Shown here: positions 41,649 to 50,900 of the stretch, in pieces
Position numbering within the stretch: position 1 is the first letter of the stretch
Layout: each line of letters starts with the position of its first letter
NCBI GenBank assembly: GCA_910585545.1
Contig: CAJUFN010000006.1
Location: 74,341-138,340, forward strand
Direction: 5' to 3'
DNA: 64,000 nucleotides
Origin: an uncultured Lachnospiraceae bacterium
GTDB taxonomy: Bacteria > Bacillota > Clostridia > Lachnospirales > Lachnospiraceae
Program-made: the position numbers and the translations under genes
The notes under the pieces: model-generated
Databases searched by the model: none
What the model saw: the letters and a program-made list of their open reading frames with translations, nothing else
Told to the model about the DNA's origin: nothing

Positions 41649-43424
41649 TTAAATGACATGATATTCTTTCAGCAGTTTCTCAATATCTGTGTTTTTAATC
41701 ATGTGAAGCGCTTTCCCAACAGCAAGCTTCTCTTTAAATCCAAGCTTCATTTCGGTCAGCGGCGCTCCGTCACGTAATTTAACGGCAGCATTGAGCAAAT
41801 CCCTCACATCATACGTGCTGCCCCAGACTTCCGGTACTCCACGGTCAACATCAAGCAACGTATAGACCGCTTCCATACCTGTACGCATCGAGTACTCGGT
41901 TGTGAAAATAGTATCTCGTTCTGTCTCCGCGAATTGTCCGATAAAGGCAAAGTTTACAGCTTTATCCGGAACAATCTTTGGACGGTCTGTATCATTACGC
42001 GGCATAAAGAAAGCATCGATATAAGGCATCATAACAGGAACTGTATTGGCACTGTTCTCTGCAAGTTCCTCAATCTCATTTTCCGGCACTCCGATATGGT
42101 ACAGCCATTCCATACAGATTTCCTTTCCGGTACAGTCTCTCATAGGCTTTTTAATATAATCGCCCGGTCTGTCATTAAACAACGCATAGACCCATACAAG
42201 ACAATGATCTTTTTTCTGAGAACGAAACTGCGGCTGACGGTTGATCGTCCAGCTTAATAACCAGCTGGAATCTTTTACCGTAACGATACCTCCGGTAACC
42301 ACTTTCCCGGTAAATGGATCCCGCTTGCAGATATTAGTAATGTATGGGATGATTCTCTGATCCAATGTCTCTACCGTGGCGCTCATCCAATTACATAATT
42401 CACTATCGTAACAGAATTTATTCGGATTACCAAAATCAGGACTTTGGACAGCAATACGTCTCCACATATCCCAGCCCCCGCCAGGTTTGATTTCCGGATT
42501 ATAAGGAGCCGGAGTATTCTGAGAGCCCATCGCAGAATTTTCTACACATCCGCCATTCGTAATAAACACCAAATCATTCTCGGTAAGATCAACAAAACGG
42601 GTTTCATTATTCACGAGAAGCTCGATTCTGGTTGCCTGCTTTTTATCCGGTTCAATATCAAATTCCACATTAACAACCTTCGTATTATAATGGAATACTA
42701 CACCGGCGTTTTCCAAATATTTTACCATTGGAAGAATCATGCTCTCATACTGATTGTATTTCGTAAATCGCAATGCCGTGAAATCAGGGAGCCCTCCGAT
42801 ATGATGGATATATCTTTTAATATATCGTTTCATTTCCAAAGCGCTGTGCCAATTCTCAAATGCAAACATGGTGCGCCAGTATAACCAGAAATTTGACTCA
42901 AATACCTCATCATCAAAATATTCATCAATACGTTTATCATATAATTCTTCATCCGGAGTAAAAAACAGTCTCATAATTTCCATCTGTGCTTTATCCGATA
43001 CTTCAAATTTCTTATCCGTATGCGCGTCCTGACCGCAGTTGACTGTAGCACGGCAAAGAGAATAATTCGGATCCTCTTTGTTAAGCCAATAATATTCGTC
43101 CAGTACACTGACGCCTTCCGTTTCAATAGATGGAATCGAGCGGAATAAATCCCACATCACTTCAAAGTGATTATCCATTTCACGCCCTCCGCGCATCACA
43201 TATCCAACTCCCGGGTATTCAAATCCATCGCATGCTCCGCCTGGAATCGAATCTTTTTCAAAAATGTGAATATGATCACCGCGCATCTGTCCGTCACGTA
43301 CAAGATAACATGCTGCTGTAAGAGCTGCCAGTCCTGTACCAATAATATAAGCAGACTTGTGGTCTACTCCCTCTGGTTTTTTAGGATGAGCAAATGCCTC
43401 GTAGTTTCCGCTTGAATAATACAT
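41649..43424 (-). CDS. Oleate hydratase (myosin-cross-reactive antigen family)
   Basis: FAD-dependent hydratase adding water to cis-9 double bonds of unsaturated fatty acids to give 10-hydroxy acids, a detoxification step in gut bacteria. The 591-residue length matches the family. Seen: the FAD-binding IIGTGLAALTAACYL (27-41), HIFEKDSIPGGACDG, the active-site loop MRGGREMDNHFEV with Glu82, and NGGCVENSAMGSQNTP. The start at 43424 has GGGAGG seven bases upstream; two earlier in-frame ATGs overlap or precede that RBS. It lies between two TetR regulators. Confidence 0.94.
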   Translation of the reverse strand: MYYSSGNYEAFAHPKKPEGVDHKSAYIIGTGLAALTAACYLVRDGQMRGDHIHIFEKDSIPGGACDGFEYPGVGYVMRGGREMDNHFEVMWDLFRSIPSIETEGVSVLDEYYWLNKEDPNYSLCRATVNCGQDAHTDKKFEVSDKAQMEIMRLFFTPDEELYDKRIDEYFDDEVFESNFWLYWRTMFAFENWHSALEMKRYIKRYIHHIGGLPDFTALRFTKYNQYESMILPMVKYLENAGVVFHYNTKVVNVEFDIEPDKKQATRIELLVNNETRFVDLTENDLVFITNGGCVENSAMGSQNTPAPYNPEIKPGGGWDMWRRIAVQSPDFGNPNKFCYDSELCNWMSATVETLDQRIIPYITNICKRDPFTGKVVTGGIVTVKDSSWLLSWTINRQPQFRSQKKDHCLVWVYALFNDRPGDYIKKPMRDCTGKEICMEWLYHIGVPENEIEELAENSANTVPVMMPYIDAFFMPRNDTDRPKIVPDKAVNFAFIGQFAETERDTIFTTEYSMRTGMEAVYTLLDVDRGVPEVWGSTYDVRDLLNAAVKLRDGAPLTEMKLGFKEKLAVGKALHMIKNTDIEKLLKEYHVI

Positions 43425-43515
43425 AATCATACCTCCCAAAAATCTATTTGTTATATATGTTTTTCGAATACACCTAGATTATACGTCCAACGAAAACTAC
43501 TCACAATCAACAGAA

Positions 43516-43550
43516 CAGCCCCATTATCGAAATTTTCGATAGCAGAGCTG
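43516..43550 (-). terminator. Hairpin after the TetR gene
   Basis: On the minus strand CAGCTCTGCTATCGAA pairs with TTCGATAATGGGGCTG with one mismatch and three wobbles, closing on three bases. It follows the stop of the TetR gene at 43578; the downstream stretch TTCTGTTGATTG is only moderately T-rich. The core TATCGAAA/TTTCGATA could also be an operator for the oleate hydratase gene. Confidence 0.5.
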
Positions 43551-43577
43551 CATTGTTGCTTTTTTCGACAAATCCTG

Positions 43578-44159
43578 TTATTTGTTGATATTTTCATATA
43601 CTTTATCCGTACGGCATTTTTCAAGCATACGGACCACATCTCCTTCTATGAGGCGGCTCAATCTTAAAATCATCTTTTCCGGGGACGGTTTCATATCCTG
43701 GCGTATCCAATCCAGCATCATTCCCACAAAAGCAAACTTATAGAAATCAGCAATAAACTTTTTATCATCCTCTCTGACATGCATCCCTTGCGCACATTCT
43801 TCCACAACATTTATAATTAATTGATAAACCACTCGATACAGATATTGAATGATCTGCTCCTGACTCACATGCCGATAAACATTCAAGATAAACGGTTTAT
43901 TCGCTTCTACTGCGTGAAAGATATTGAGAAATCCCTGCTCCCATGTTTCATATGTAGTATTCCCCTTCGCAGCTTTATGTGCATCTTCCTCACAGGACCA
44001 CTCGATCAAATCAAAAATATCTTTAAAATGATAATAGAAAGTGGCACGATTCACACCGCATTCTTCTGTAATATCGTTGATTGTGATCTTCGTGACCGGC
44101 TTTTCTAATAACAATTTTTTTAAGGATGCTTCCAATGCTCTTTTTGTTATATCTGACAT
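43578..44159 (-). CDS. TetR/AcrR regulator, DhaS-like
   Basis: 193-residue regulator with the HTH KITINDITEECGVNRATFYYHFKDIFDLIEW (about 23-53) and the C-terminal helical domain of the TetR_C_8/DhaS-like group (FVGMMLDWIRQDMKPSPEKM). TAGGAGGAAATAT precedes the ATG. It is upstream of the oleate hydratase gene in the same direction, 150 bp apart, so it is a candidate regulator of that gene, perhaps sensing fatty acids. The gene directly upstream is a broken DinD fragment. Confidence 0.87.
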   Translation of the reverse strand: MSDITKRALEASLKKLLLEKPVTKITINDITEECGVNRATFYYHFKDIFDLIEWSCEEDAHKAAKGNTTYETWEQGFLNIFHAVEANKPFILNVYRHVSQEQIIQYLYRVVYQLIINVVEECAQGMHVREDDKKFIADFYKFAFVGMMLDWIRQDMKPSPEKMILRLSRLIEGDVVRMLEKCRTDKVYENINK

Positions 44160-44174
44160 TTATATTTCCTCCTA

Positions 44175-44479
44175 TCATAACACATGAACTATTTCATCCT
44201 TTCTCGCATCTCCGTTTTGGGCAATTAAATAACATGCATAACGTGTCAGCACATATTCTTTAATACCTCTTTCTGCATTTTTAGCCAATTTTATCATTTT
44301 CGTGATACCACGAAAATGGTCTTCAACTTCCCCGCCTGCATTCTCACAGGATATCGTTGCTTTTTTTACAATCAGTTCAAAATTTTCCCATCTGGCGTAT
44401 CCCAACAGAGGTTGCAATTCTCTTGCGTACCAAAATTCAATTTCTTCTTCTGATGTATGAATATATCATCAAAAAGCTT
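44175..44479 (-). pseudogene. Degraded DinD-like gene fragment
   Basis: The translated stretch EFWYARELQPLLGYARWENF, then EDHFRGITKMIKLAKNAERG and LTRYACYLIAQNGDARKDEI, matches the N-terminal third of DNA-damage-inducible protein D (DinD/RhuM-like, about 280 aa). It ends abruptly at IVHVL-stop, so the rest is deleted. Upstream the homology continues in another frame (KKLFDDI, 44462-44479), the shift lying in an ATATAT run, consistent with a two-base insertion. No start codon with a usable RBS is left. It lies 15 bp before the TetR gene and looks like a remnant of an accessory insertion. Confidence 0.8.
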
Positions 44480-44551
44480 TTTTAATCTACCAACCGTCAC
44501 TCCTACTTCTTCTAATTTTTTACTCTTCTTGTTTGGGAGATACCTCCTTTA

Positions 44552-45976
44552 TTATGCTTTTATATACCTTTGCTTAGAGCTTTTAGGCTTATCTGGTAAT
44601 GTCATTTTTAATTTACCCGCACTCAAAAGCGGTGCTACTAGATTAATCATCGTATAAGTACGAGATTTTCCCGTAAATTCAATTAATTCGGCCCTTGATC
44701 TAGGTATTAAACAAAAATCTAAAATCGCTTTTTCTGATGTTTTATTTTCTTTATAACAGTCATTCTTCATAACAACTTTAAACTCTCCATGAACAACTGA
44801 AAAAATTGGCACAGGCAACCCTGCTTGAATAAACTCTGATCGCATTGTTGGAATCCCAGAATAACGATTTTCAGTAATTTTCAATAGTTCTAACATATTG
44901 GCAAGTGCAGCATTTCTTGTCTCCGGATGTACCTTACCTAACGCGTCAATAGAAATCTTTCCATATAATCCGCCGCTATTGATAACTTCCATACGATCTC
45001 GATACATTTCAATACGAATCGGTGTATTTTCCGTATGCAGACTATAATCGCGATGCACTAATGCATTTAAAATTGCTTCTCTAACTGCTTTAATTGGATA
45101 TTCCGGTTTATCCTTTCTCTTCCCATTATCATCTATAATAGTCTTAGTTCGACTATTCTTTCGTACAAATTCAACTGCTTCTTCCAACATATCCGGTATT
45201 GCACCTGTAATCCGCTTGTTATCAATGAAGCGTTCTCCACTTTCTCCTACTGTTCCCATCTCCGTTCCGGGTAAACATACTGCAGTAATACAGAGCTGCG
45301 GAAAATATGTCTGAGGATATTTAGAAAACGTCATTATCCCAGCCAATGTAGGAACATTACATGCCGTAACTGCCATCAATTCCAAAATTTCTTCATTCGA
45401 TACATTTTCCGAAAGATTTCTTCTCTCCCGTTTTACCATAGTCAAATAATCATTTAAACGCTTTTCATCCAAAAGCTGTAATTTTGCTTCATCTACTGTA
45501 CGAATATCATCACGAATTCTTTTACGAAAAGCCTCGTAACTATACACCTCATATTCACTCATTGGCTCATCAGATTCCCCGACACGAATATAAGAACCTT
45601 TGATTCTACCAACGCCTTTATAAAACACTGGTCTTTCGGTAATATCTACACCCGGAATTTCAGCAGATACAATCACTTTACCTTCAATGTCACAAACCGT
45701 AAATAAAGCTCTTACCATTGGCTCCATCTGTTTGCACTGCTCTGTTACCTTCTTTTGTAAATCCTGCGGATTATAAACTCCTTTTATTTTATACTTATCA
45801 TTTTCATCAACACCAAAAATAATAATACCGCCTTCATCTTGGTTCGAAAACGAAGAAAGTGTATCATATAATCTGGTTGGACAACCTTTTTCAGCAGACT
45901 TTAATTCAACTGTTTGTTTTTCTGTTTTCAACTTCTGTATATCAAAAACCAATTTTTTCAATGCTTCTGCTTGCAT
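44552..45976 (-). CDS. AlbA_2-domain ATP-binding regulator
   Basis: 474 residues. The N-terminal AlbA_2 (Schlafen-like) domain (about 15-125) shows VELKSAEKG and FSNQDEGGIIIFGVDEN; the C-terminal HATPase_c_4 domain (about 290-400) has AVREAILNALVHRDYS and MEVINSGGLYG; a winged-helix-like tail follows. Such proteins occur in accessory regions as transcription regulators, helicase-like proteins or phage-defence-associated genes; the function here is not known. GAAAGGGG lies seven bases before the ATG at 45976. The strong promoter and 20-bp-phased repeats upstream suggest autoregulation. Confidence 0.85.
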   Translation of the reverse strand: MQAEALKKLVFDIQKLKTEKQTVELKSAEKGCPTRLYDTLSSFSNQDEGGIIIFGVDENDKYKIKGVYNPQDLQKKVTEQCKQMEPMVRALFTVCDIEGKVIVSAEIPGVDITERPVFYKGVGRIKGSYIRVGESDEPMSEYEVYSYEAFRKRIRDDIRTVDEAKLQLLDEKRLNDYLTMVKRERRNLSENVSNEEILELMAVTACNVPTLAGIMTFSKYPQTYFPQLCITAVCLPGTEMGTVGESGERFIDNKRITGAIPDMLEEAVEFVRKNSRTKTIIDDNGKRKDKPEYPIKAVREAILNALVHRDYSLHTENTPIRIEMYRDRMEVINSGGLYGKISIDALGKVHPETRNAALANMLELLKITENRYSGIPTMRSEFIQAGLPVPIFSVVHGEFKVVMKNDCYKENKTSEKAILDFCLIPRSRAELIEFTGKSRTYTMINLVAPLLSAGKLKMTLPDKPKSSKQRYIKA

Positions 45977-46006
45977 AATCAAACCCCTTTCAGATAATAT
46001 ATTCTA

Positions 46007-46099
46007 ATTATATCTTCTAGTATATCTCAAATCAATAAATTTGATAACTACAAATCAAGTTTGATAACTTTTTTCTCTTTTTGATAACTTGTTATCAAA
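46007..46099 (-). promoter_or_regulatory. Promoter plus three TTTGATAAC repeats at 20-bp period
   Basis: On the minus strand TTGATT (46030-46035) and TATAAT (46007-46012) are spaced 17 bp. Immediately upstream, TTTGATAAC (plus-strand sense) occurs at 46040-46048, 46060-46068 and 46080-46088, exactly 20 bp apart. A fourth, inverted copy, GTTATCAAA, is at 46091-46099. The two last copies form a palindrome with a TT spacer. The array sits where an activator or repressor of the AlbA_2 gene would bind. Confidence 0.8.
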
Positions 46100-46115
46100 C
46101 TTTTTTCTCTTATCC

Positions 46116-47849
46116 TCATATAGGTAAACTATCCCTCACGCACAGTGCCCCATATCCTACCTGCGGATTCGGATACTCTGTAAATCCCGGCAATGGCCTC
46201 GCCCCACGTCTTAGGTAAGCTTTCATCTTCTCTCCATATAAAAATCTGTCATTACCTTCTACGATGCCCCACTCCATCAAAAGCGCCGCTGCCCCTGTCA
46301 CAAAAGGCGTGGCAAATGATGTTCCGCTAAGGACTGCTGTTTTTCCTCCGGGCGCAACTGTCATCACATCGACTCCCGGTGCCACAAGATCCGGTTTCGT
46401 CATTTCCACATATCGTGTATATCCTCTGCCGGAAAATTCTGCATATGCAAGCGTTGTCGCATCATATGCGCCCACGGAAATCACCTGACTCGCTGTCGAG
46501 GGAATCGTCAGCGTTGTCCGTTCACTCGGATACAAAAATCCGGTTCCCACATTTACCGTACTACTTCCCGGAAACCACATCTCATAACTCCCACTGACAA
46601 TTTTCCCTGCCACGAGTTCTATCTTCCACACCCCTTCTGTCAGATACGTTTCTGTCGGAATAAATGACAGATAAATTTCCTGTGCCACACTATACGGACT
46701 TGGTTTCCCATAATACAAAAGAATCTCTGTTCCTTCGAGCCGAAAGCGCTGCGAACCAAGCACTTCCTGTATCGGACCGACACGAACTCCCGCCGGCGAT
46801 ACAAGTGAAATCGATATCTCATCCACATATTCTTTCCATATCTGTATATTTGTCGCTGCTTGATTTTTTTGTATCGTAAACGGTACCACCGTCTCCGTAT
46901 ACTCTGTCACTGTCCCTGAAGTATGTCCGGAGGTCGTTGCCTCGTTACCTGTTCCCACACAGATAACATTCTTCCATCTTCCTGCCACCTCATCCAGAAA
47001 GCGTTCCATCAGTGACGTTCCGTCATGAGAGCCATAAGAATTCCCGAAACTGATATTAATCGCTACCGGAATCTGCCATTCTATCGCCTTTCGCACTACA
47101 TAATCCGCTGCCTGCATAAGCTCAGTCGTCTTGGGAAAATTTCCCTGCCTCGGATTTCCAAGCTTTACCACGATAATTTCACTTTCATACGCCACACCTC
47201 GCAGATTCCCCTCTACTCCTCGGCCATTTCCAGCCGCAATTGCCGCTACCGAAGTTCCATGTCCCGACACATCCACGCTTGGGACAATCGCCCGCTGTTC
47301 TGCCGGAGTATCTTTTTGTAACGCCTCATCTATCTGTTCTTTCGTATATTCTGTTCCAATTGCATATCCCTGCGGCGGATTTCCTGGTATCGTCTGATCC
47401 CAGATGGCACGTATTCTCGTTGTTCCATCTGCATTTTTGAAAATCGGACTGGCATAATCGATTCCTGAATCCAAAATTGCAACTAACACTCCTTTTCCCG
47501 ATAAAAAAAAGGGAGACGCTTGTACCGAATTGATACACGACTCCCTCTTTCCATTTGTAATCTCAAAATATAGCAGCTTTGGCTTTTCTATATATTCTAC
47601 CGCATCCAGTCTTTCGAATCTTTCCAGATTCTCCTCCCGAATGGTAATAATAGCGTAGCCACTTTGTAATTCCACAATCGACTCAGTCAGTTCTCGTATC
47701 GTTTCAAGCGTTCCCGTATATTTTACGATCAATTCCCAGATTTGCCCTTCCGGTTCAAATCCAATTTCTAATTCCGGTGCTTTCTCCCGTTCTCTTTCCG
47801 TTGCATCTAAGGCAAGATTCAAAAGATTCTCTGCTTTCTGGCTATTCAA
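46116..47849 (-). CDS. Subtilisin-like S8 serine protease (Csp-like)
   Basis: 577 residues with the S8 triad intact: Asp127 (VAILDSGID), His197 (SGHGTSVAAIAAG) and Ser511 (SGTSFATPFVTGAA). A jelly-roll-like insert (about 310-450) lies between His and Ser, as in the clostridial Csp proteases that process spore germination factors. The N-terminal 100 residues may be a prodomain; there is no signal peptide, which also fits Csp-type proteins. The start is a TTG at 47849, seven bases after AAGGA. It lies alone; no sleC-like gene is nearby. The Csp link rests on architecture only. Confidence 0.87.
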   Translation of the reverse strand: MNSQKAENLLNLALDATEREREKAPELEIGFEPEGQIWELIVKYTGTLETIRELTESIVELQSGYAIITIREENLERFERLDAVEYIEKPKLLYFEITNGKRESCINSVQASPFFLSGKGVLVAILDSGIDYASPIFKNADGTTRIRAIWDQTIPGNPPQGYAIGTEYTKEQIDEALQKDTPAEQRAIVPSVDVSGHGTSVAAIAAGNGRGVEGNLRGVAYESEIIVVKLGNPRQGNFPKTTELMQAADYVVRKAIEWQIPVAINISFGNSYGSHDGTSLMERFLDEVAGRWKNVICVGTGNEATTSGHTSGTVTEYTETVVPFTIQKNQAATNIQIWKEYVDEISISLVSPAGVRVGPIQEVLGSQRFRLEGTEILLYYGKPSPYSVAQEIYLSFIPTETYLTEGVWKIELVAGKIVSGSYEMWFPGSSTVNVGTGFLYPSERTTLTIPSTASQVISVGAYDATTLAYAEFSGRGYTRYVEMTKPDLVAPGVDVMTVAPGGKTAVLSGTSFATPFVTGAAALLMEWGIVEGNDRFLYGEKMKAYLRRGARPLPGFTEYPNPQVGYGALCVRDSLPI

Positions 47850-47973
47850 TCCGCATTCCTTCTTTACTGCAAAGCGGGCAAAACCGCTTCTATTGTTACT
47901 TCATTATAAGCCAGATAACCCGATTTTATGTCTGATCAAAATACAAAGCATCTAATCCGCTGCACACTTATCT

Positions 47974-48618
47974 TCACTTCTCCAGCTTTGTTCGGAAAAA
48001 CTGAATCAACGGACCATTAAAAAACGCATTCACAATCGTTCCTACTCCAACAATTTCCCAGACAGGATTATGTGCCGCCAAACAGAAACCAACACCAACA
48101 ACCACTGCCGTCACATCAGAGAGTACTCTCGCGAAACGGAATGAGACTTTATCTTTTGTCATTTTTGTAATGATAAACGCCACACTGTCATATGGTGCAA
48201 CCCCAAGTCCTGCTACCATATACAGCGCACAACCCAAAGATGCCAATAACGTTCCCATACACAAAAACACAATTTTCAAAGCAAATCCTGCCTGCAGTCC
48301 AATCACATCAAGAATCAGCCAACACAGAAAATCCGCAATATATCCCACACAAACCATATTCACAACGGTTCCTAAACCAATATTCTCCCTGACTGTAAAA
48401 AACACAACAACCAAAATTGCCGTATTCATAATCAATTGCCATGTTCCGAAACTAAGTCCCAAAAATCCGCTGATGCCAAGATTCATACAGCTGAATGCAT
48501 CTACTCCAAACAAGCTGATTCGATAGAATGCCACACACATTCCGATTAATAAAATTCCAAAAATCATCTTCCCAATTCGCTCAGGACTGTTTTTCTTTGC
48601 AATTTTTTCTTTCATCAT
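47974..48618 (-). CDS. YczE/YyaS-family membrane protein
   Basis: 214 residues with about five membrane helices (IGKMIFGILLIGMCVAFYRIS, MVAGLGVAPYDSVAF). The GLGVAPYDS motif and overall layout match the YczE/YyaS/DUF6198 group, membrane proteins of unknown function. GAGAGGATACG precedes a double ATG; either Met could be the start. It lies downstream of the alpha-galactosidase on the same strand (39 bp), but the family gives no link to sugar use. Confidence 0.8.
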   Translation of the reverse strand: MMKEKIAKKNSPERIGKMIFGILLIGMCVAFYRISLFGVDAFSCMNLGISGFLGLSFGTWQLIMNTAILVVVFFTVRENIGLGTVVNMVCVGYIADFLCWLILDVIGLQAGFALKIVFLCMGTLLASLGCALYMVAGLGVAPYDSVAFIITKMTKDKVSFRFARVLSDVTAVVVGVGFCLAAHNPVWEIVGVGTIVNAFFNGPLIQFFRTKLEK

Positions 48619-48657
48619 CTAATCGTATCCTCTCTTATATCTCGAACCTAGTTCATA

Positions 48658-50883
48658 TTACTCCACAGCCTCAAGTACATAAATACGTGACTCAAAATCA
48701 GTGCATGGCACCGCATCTCCTTCTGCCTGTCCGGCTGTAGAATCTGATGTGATCAATCCCAAGTTCATTAATTCATCCCCATAATGGAATCTTCCGGTCT
48801 GTGAATTGCGATACTGATAATCTGGGTTCAGTCCTTGCAGTTCCACTCTCGTAAATGTAGCATTGACACAATTTAAGATTCTGTACCAGCCAACAATCGC
48901 AGTTTTTTGATCCTCACTGACTGCCATCCACACCATTTCATTGCCCTCAAACGGACTCTTCAAACGATAAAATGTGCCAAATTGCAGTATCTTACGATAC
49001 TTCTTCATAAAACAAACCTGTTCTTTGACTTCTTTTATTTCTTCTTCTGATAATTTATTCAGATTCAGCTCATATCCAAAAGCTCCGAAATATGCCACAT
49101 TTGCACGTGTATGTAACGGTGTCGTGCGGAAAACCTGGTGATTCGGAATTACCGAAACATGTGCCCCGATACTGCTGATTGGATAACACATAGACGTTCC
49201 GTATTGGATTTTTATCCTCTCTGCCGCATCTGAATTATCACTTGCCCATCCTTGCGGTGCGTAATATAACATCCCCGCATCAAACCGGCCGCCGCCGCTG
49301 GCACAGGACTCAAAAAGAATGTGAGGAAAACGACTTGTCAGCCGCTCATATAAATCATACACACCAAGAATATATCTGTGGAAAATCTCACCTTGACGAT
49401 CGGATGGCAGCACGGCAGAATAACATTCTGTAATACTGCGGTTCATATCCCACTTGATATAAGAAACTTTCGCTTCACTTAAAATCTTTGCGATCATCTC
49501 ATAAATATGATCCACTACTTCTTTTCTGGAAAAATCAAGTACATGCTGGAATCTTCCATGCGATTGATTTCTCCCTGGGGTTGCCAGAATCCAATCCGGA
49601 TGTGCACGATACAAATCAGAATCCTTATTGACCATTTCCAGCTCTACCCAAAGACCAAACTTCATTCCCAGATTTTCGATTCTATCTGCCAGACCTGTGA
49701 TTCCATTTGGAAGCCTTTCTGTATTCGCAATCCAATCTCCCAATCCGGCATGATCGCTGCAGCGTTTTCCAAACCATCCGTCATCCAAAACGAACAATTC
49801 TACACCACATTCCTTTGCCTTTTCTGCAATCTCAACCAGCTTTTCTTCCGTAAAATCAAAATACGTTGCTTCCCAGTTATTATTCAAAATCGGACGTTCT
49901 CTATCTCTCCAATATCCCCTTGCAAGCCGTTTCTGATAAAGCCCGTGAAATGTTTGACTCATTCCATTCAAACCCTTATCCGAATATACAAGCACTGCCT
50001 CCGGTGTCTGAAAATGTTCTCCCGGATCCAACTTCCAATCAAAGCCGGATGGATTGATTCCTGCCAGCAATCGCAATGTGTCATGCGCATCTACCTCTGC
50101 CTGCATCAAAAAGTTTCCACTGTATATAAGAGAAACGCCAAATACCTCACCTTGCTGCTCATCCGCAGAAGGGCGTTTCAATGCAATAAACGGATTCTGC
50201 TCATGAGAAGAATTCCCACGCATACTGCCAATCGCTGTAATTCCATGTGTCAAAATACGATTCTTCACATGTCGTTCCCTTGCCCAGCTTCCAGATAACT
50301 GAATCCATTCATACTCATAGTCCGGAAGATCCAGACACAAGCTCATTGCTTGTGTCAGGTGTACACTTCCGTTTCCCTCATTGAAGAAACACATATTTTT
50401 TGCTACAATCCCGCCTCTGGCGAAAATTGTATAAGATAACTCCACCTTTATTCCTGTCAACTCATCCTTTAACGTAATAATCAATGTTTCTGCTTCCGAA
50501 TCATCTTCTGTATAAGTTGCCGGAAGTCCTTCCAATCTCGGCTTCCCTGAAAAAATTCTATGCTCCTGATATCCAAATTCCGAAATACGGCTGCCATTCT
50601 CCTGCAAAACCTCCACTGCCGGATGACGATAATCAGTTGTCCCATACACCGGCATTTCCTGACGGATATGCTCCAGCGAAAATGTTTTGTCATCCTCGTA
50701 GACACAAGAACTCATCGGACGGGGAGCTTTCTCCAGCAAATAGGAAAAATCTTCTCTGTCATGAATTCGTTTTCCACAGTACAGCTGGCCCAAATGACCA
50801 TTCTCCAGAATCATCATAATATAACTGATTGAATCATTATGTAGATGAAATATTTTACTCTTTTCATGAAAAATAATACTCAT
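48658..50883 (-). CDS. GH36 alpha-galactosidase
   Basis: Releases terminal alpha-linked galactose from melibiose, raffinose and related oligosaccharides. The 741-residue length matches cytoplasmic GH36 enzymes. Seen: the N-terminal beta-domain, the catalytic barrel from about 330 with VLDDGWFG, YIKWDMNRS (nucleophile Asp479) and WASDNSDA (acid/base Asp549), plus the CASGGGRFD substrate loop. The usual GLW(F)EPEMVN reads GLWVELEMVN. No signal peptide. AAGGCGGGGAAG precedes the ATG, 17 bp after the transporter gene, so oligosaccharides are imported and then hydrolysed. Confidence 0.95.
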   Translation of the reverse strand: MSIIFHEKSKIFHLHNDSISYIMMILENGHLGQLYCGKRIHDREDFSYLLEKAPRPMSSCVYEDDKTFSLEHIRQEMPVYGTTDYRHPAVEVLQENGSRISEFGYQEHRIFSGKPRLEGLPATYTEDDSEAETLIITLKDELTGIKVELSYTIFARGGIVAKNMCFFNEGNGSVHLTQAMSLCLDLPDYEYEWIQLSGSWARERHVKNRILTHGITAIGSMRGNSSHEQNPFIALKRPSADEQQGEVFGVSLIYSGNFLMQAEVDAHDTLRLLAGINPSGFDWKLDPGEHFQTPEAVLVYSDKGLNGMSQTFHGLYQKRLARGYWRDRERPILNNNWEATYFDFTEEKLVEIAEKAKECGVELFVLDDGWFGKRCSDHAGLGDWIANTERLPNGITGLADRIENLGMKFGLWVELEMVNKDSDLYRAHPDWILATPGRNQSHGRFQHVLDFSRKEVVDHIYEMIAKILSEAKVSYIKWDMNRSITECYSAVLPSDRQGEIFHRYILGVYDLYERLTSRFPHILFESCASGGGRFDAGMLYYAPQGWASDNSDAAERIKIQYGTSMCYPISSIGAHVSVIPNHQVFRTTPLHTRANVAYFGAFGYELNLNKLSEEEIKEVKEQVCFMKKYRKILQFGTFYRLKSPFEGNEMVWMAVSEDQKTAIVGWYRILNCVNATFTRVELQGLNPDYQYRNSQTGRFHYGDELMNLGLITSDSTAGQAEGDAVPCTDFESRIYVLEAVE

Positions 50884-50900
50884 TACTGCTTCCCCGCCTT

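Noticed and set aside
49507..50298. 263-codon plus-strand open frame
   Set aside because: Antisense to the GH36 gene with no RBS; His/Cys-rich shadow translation.
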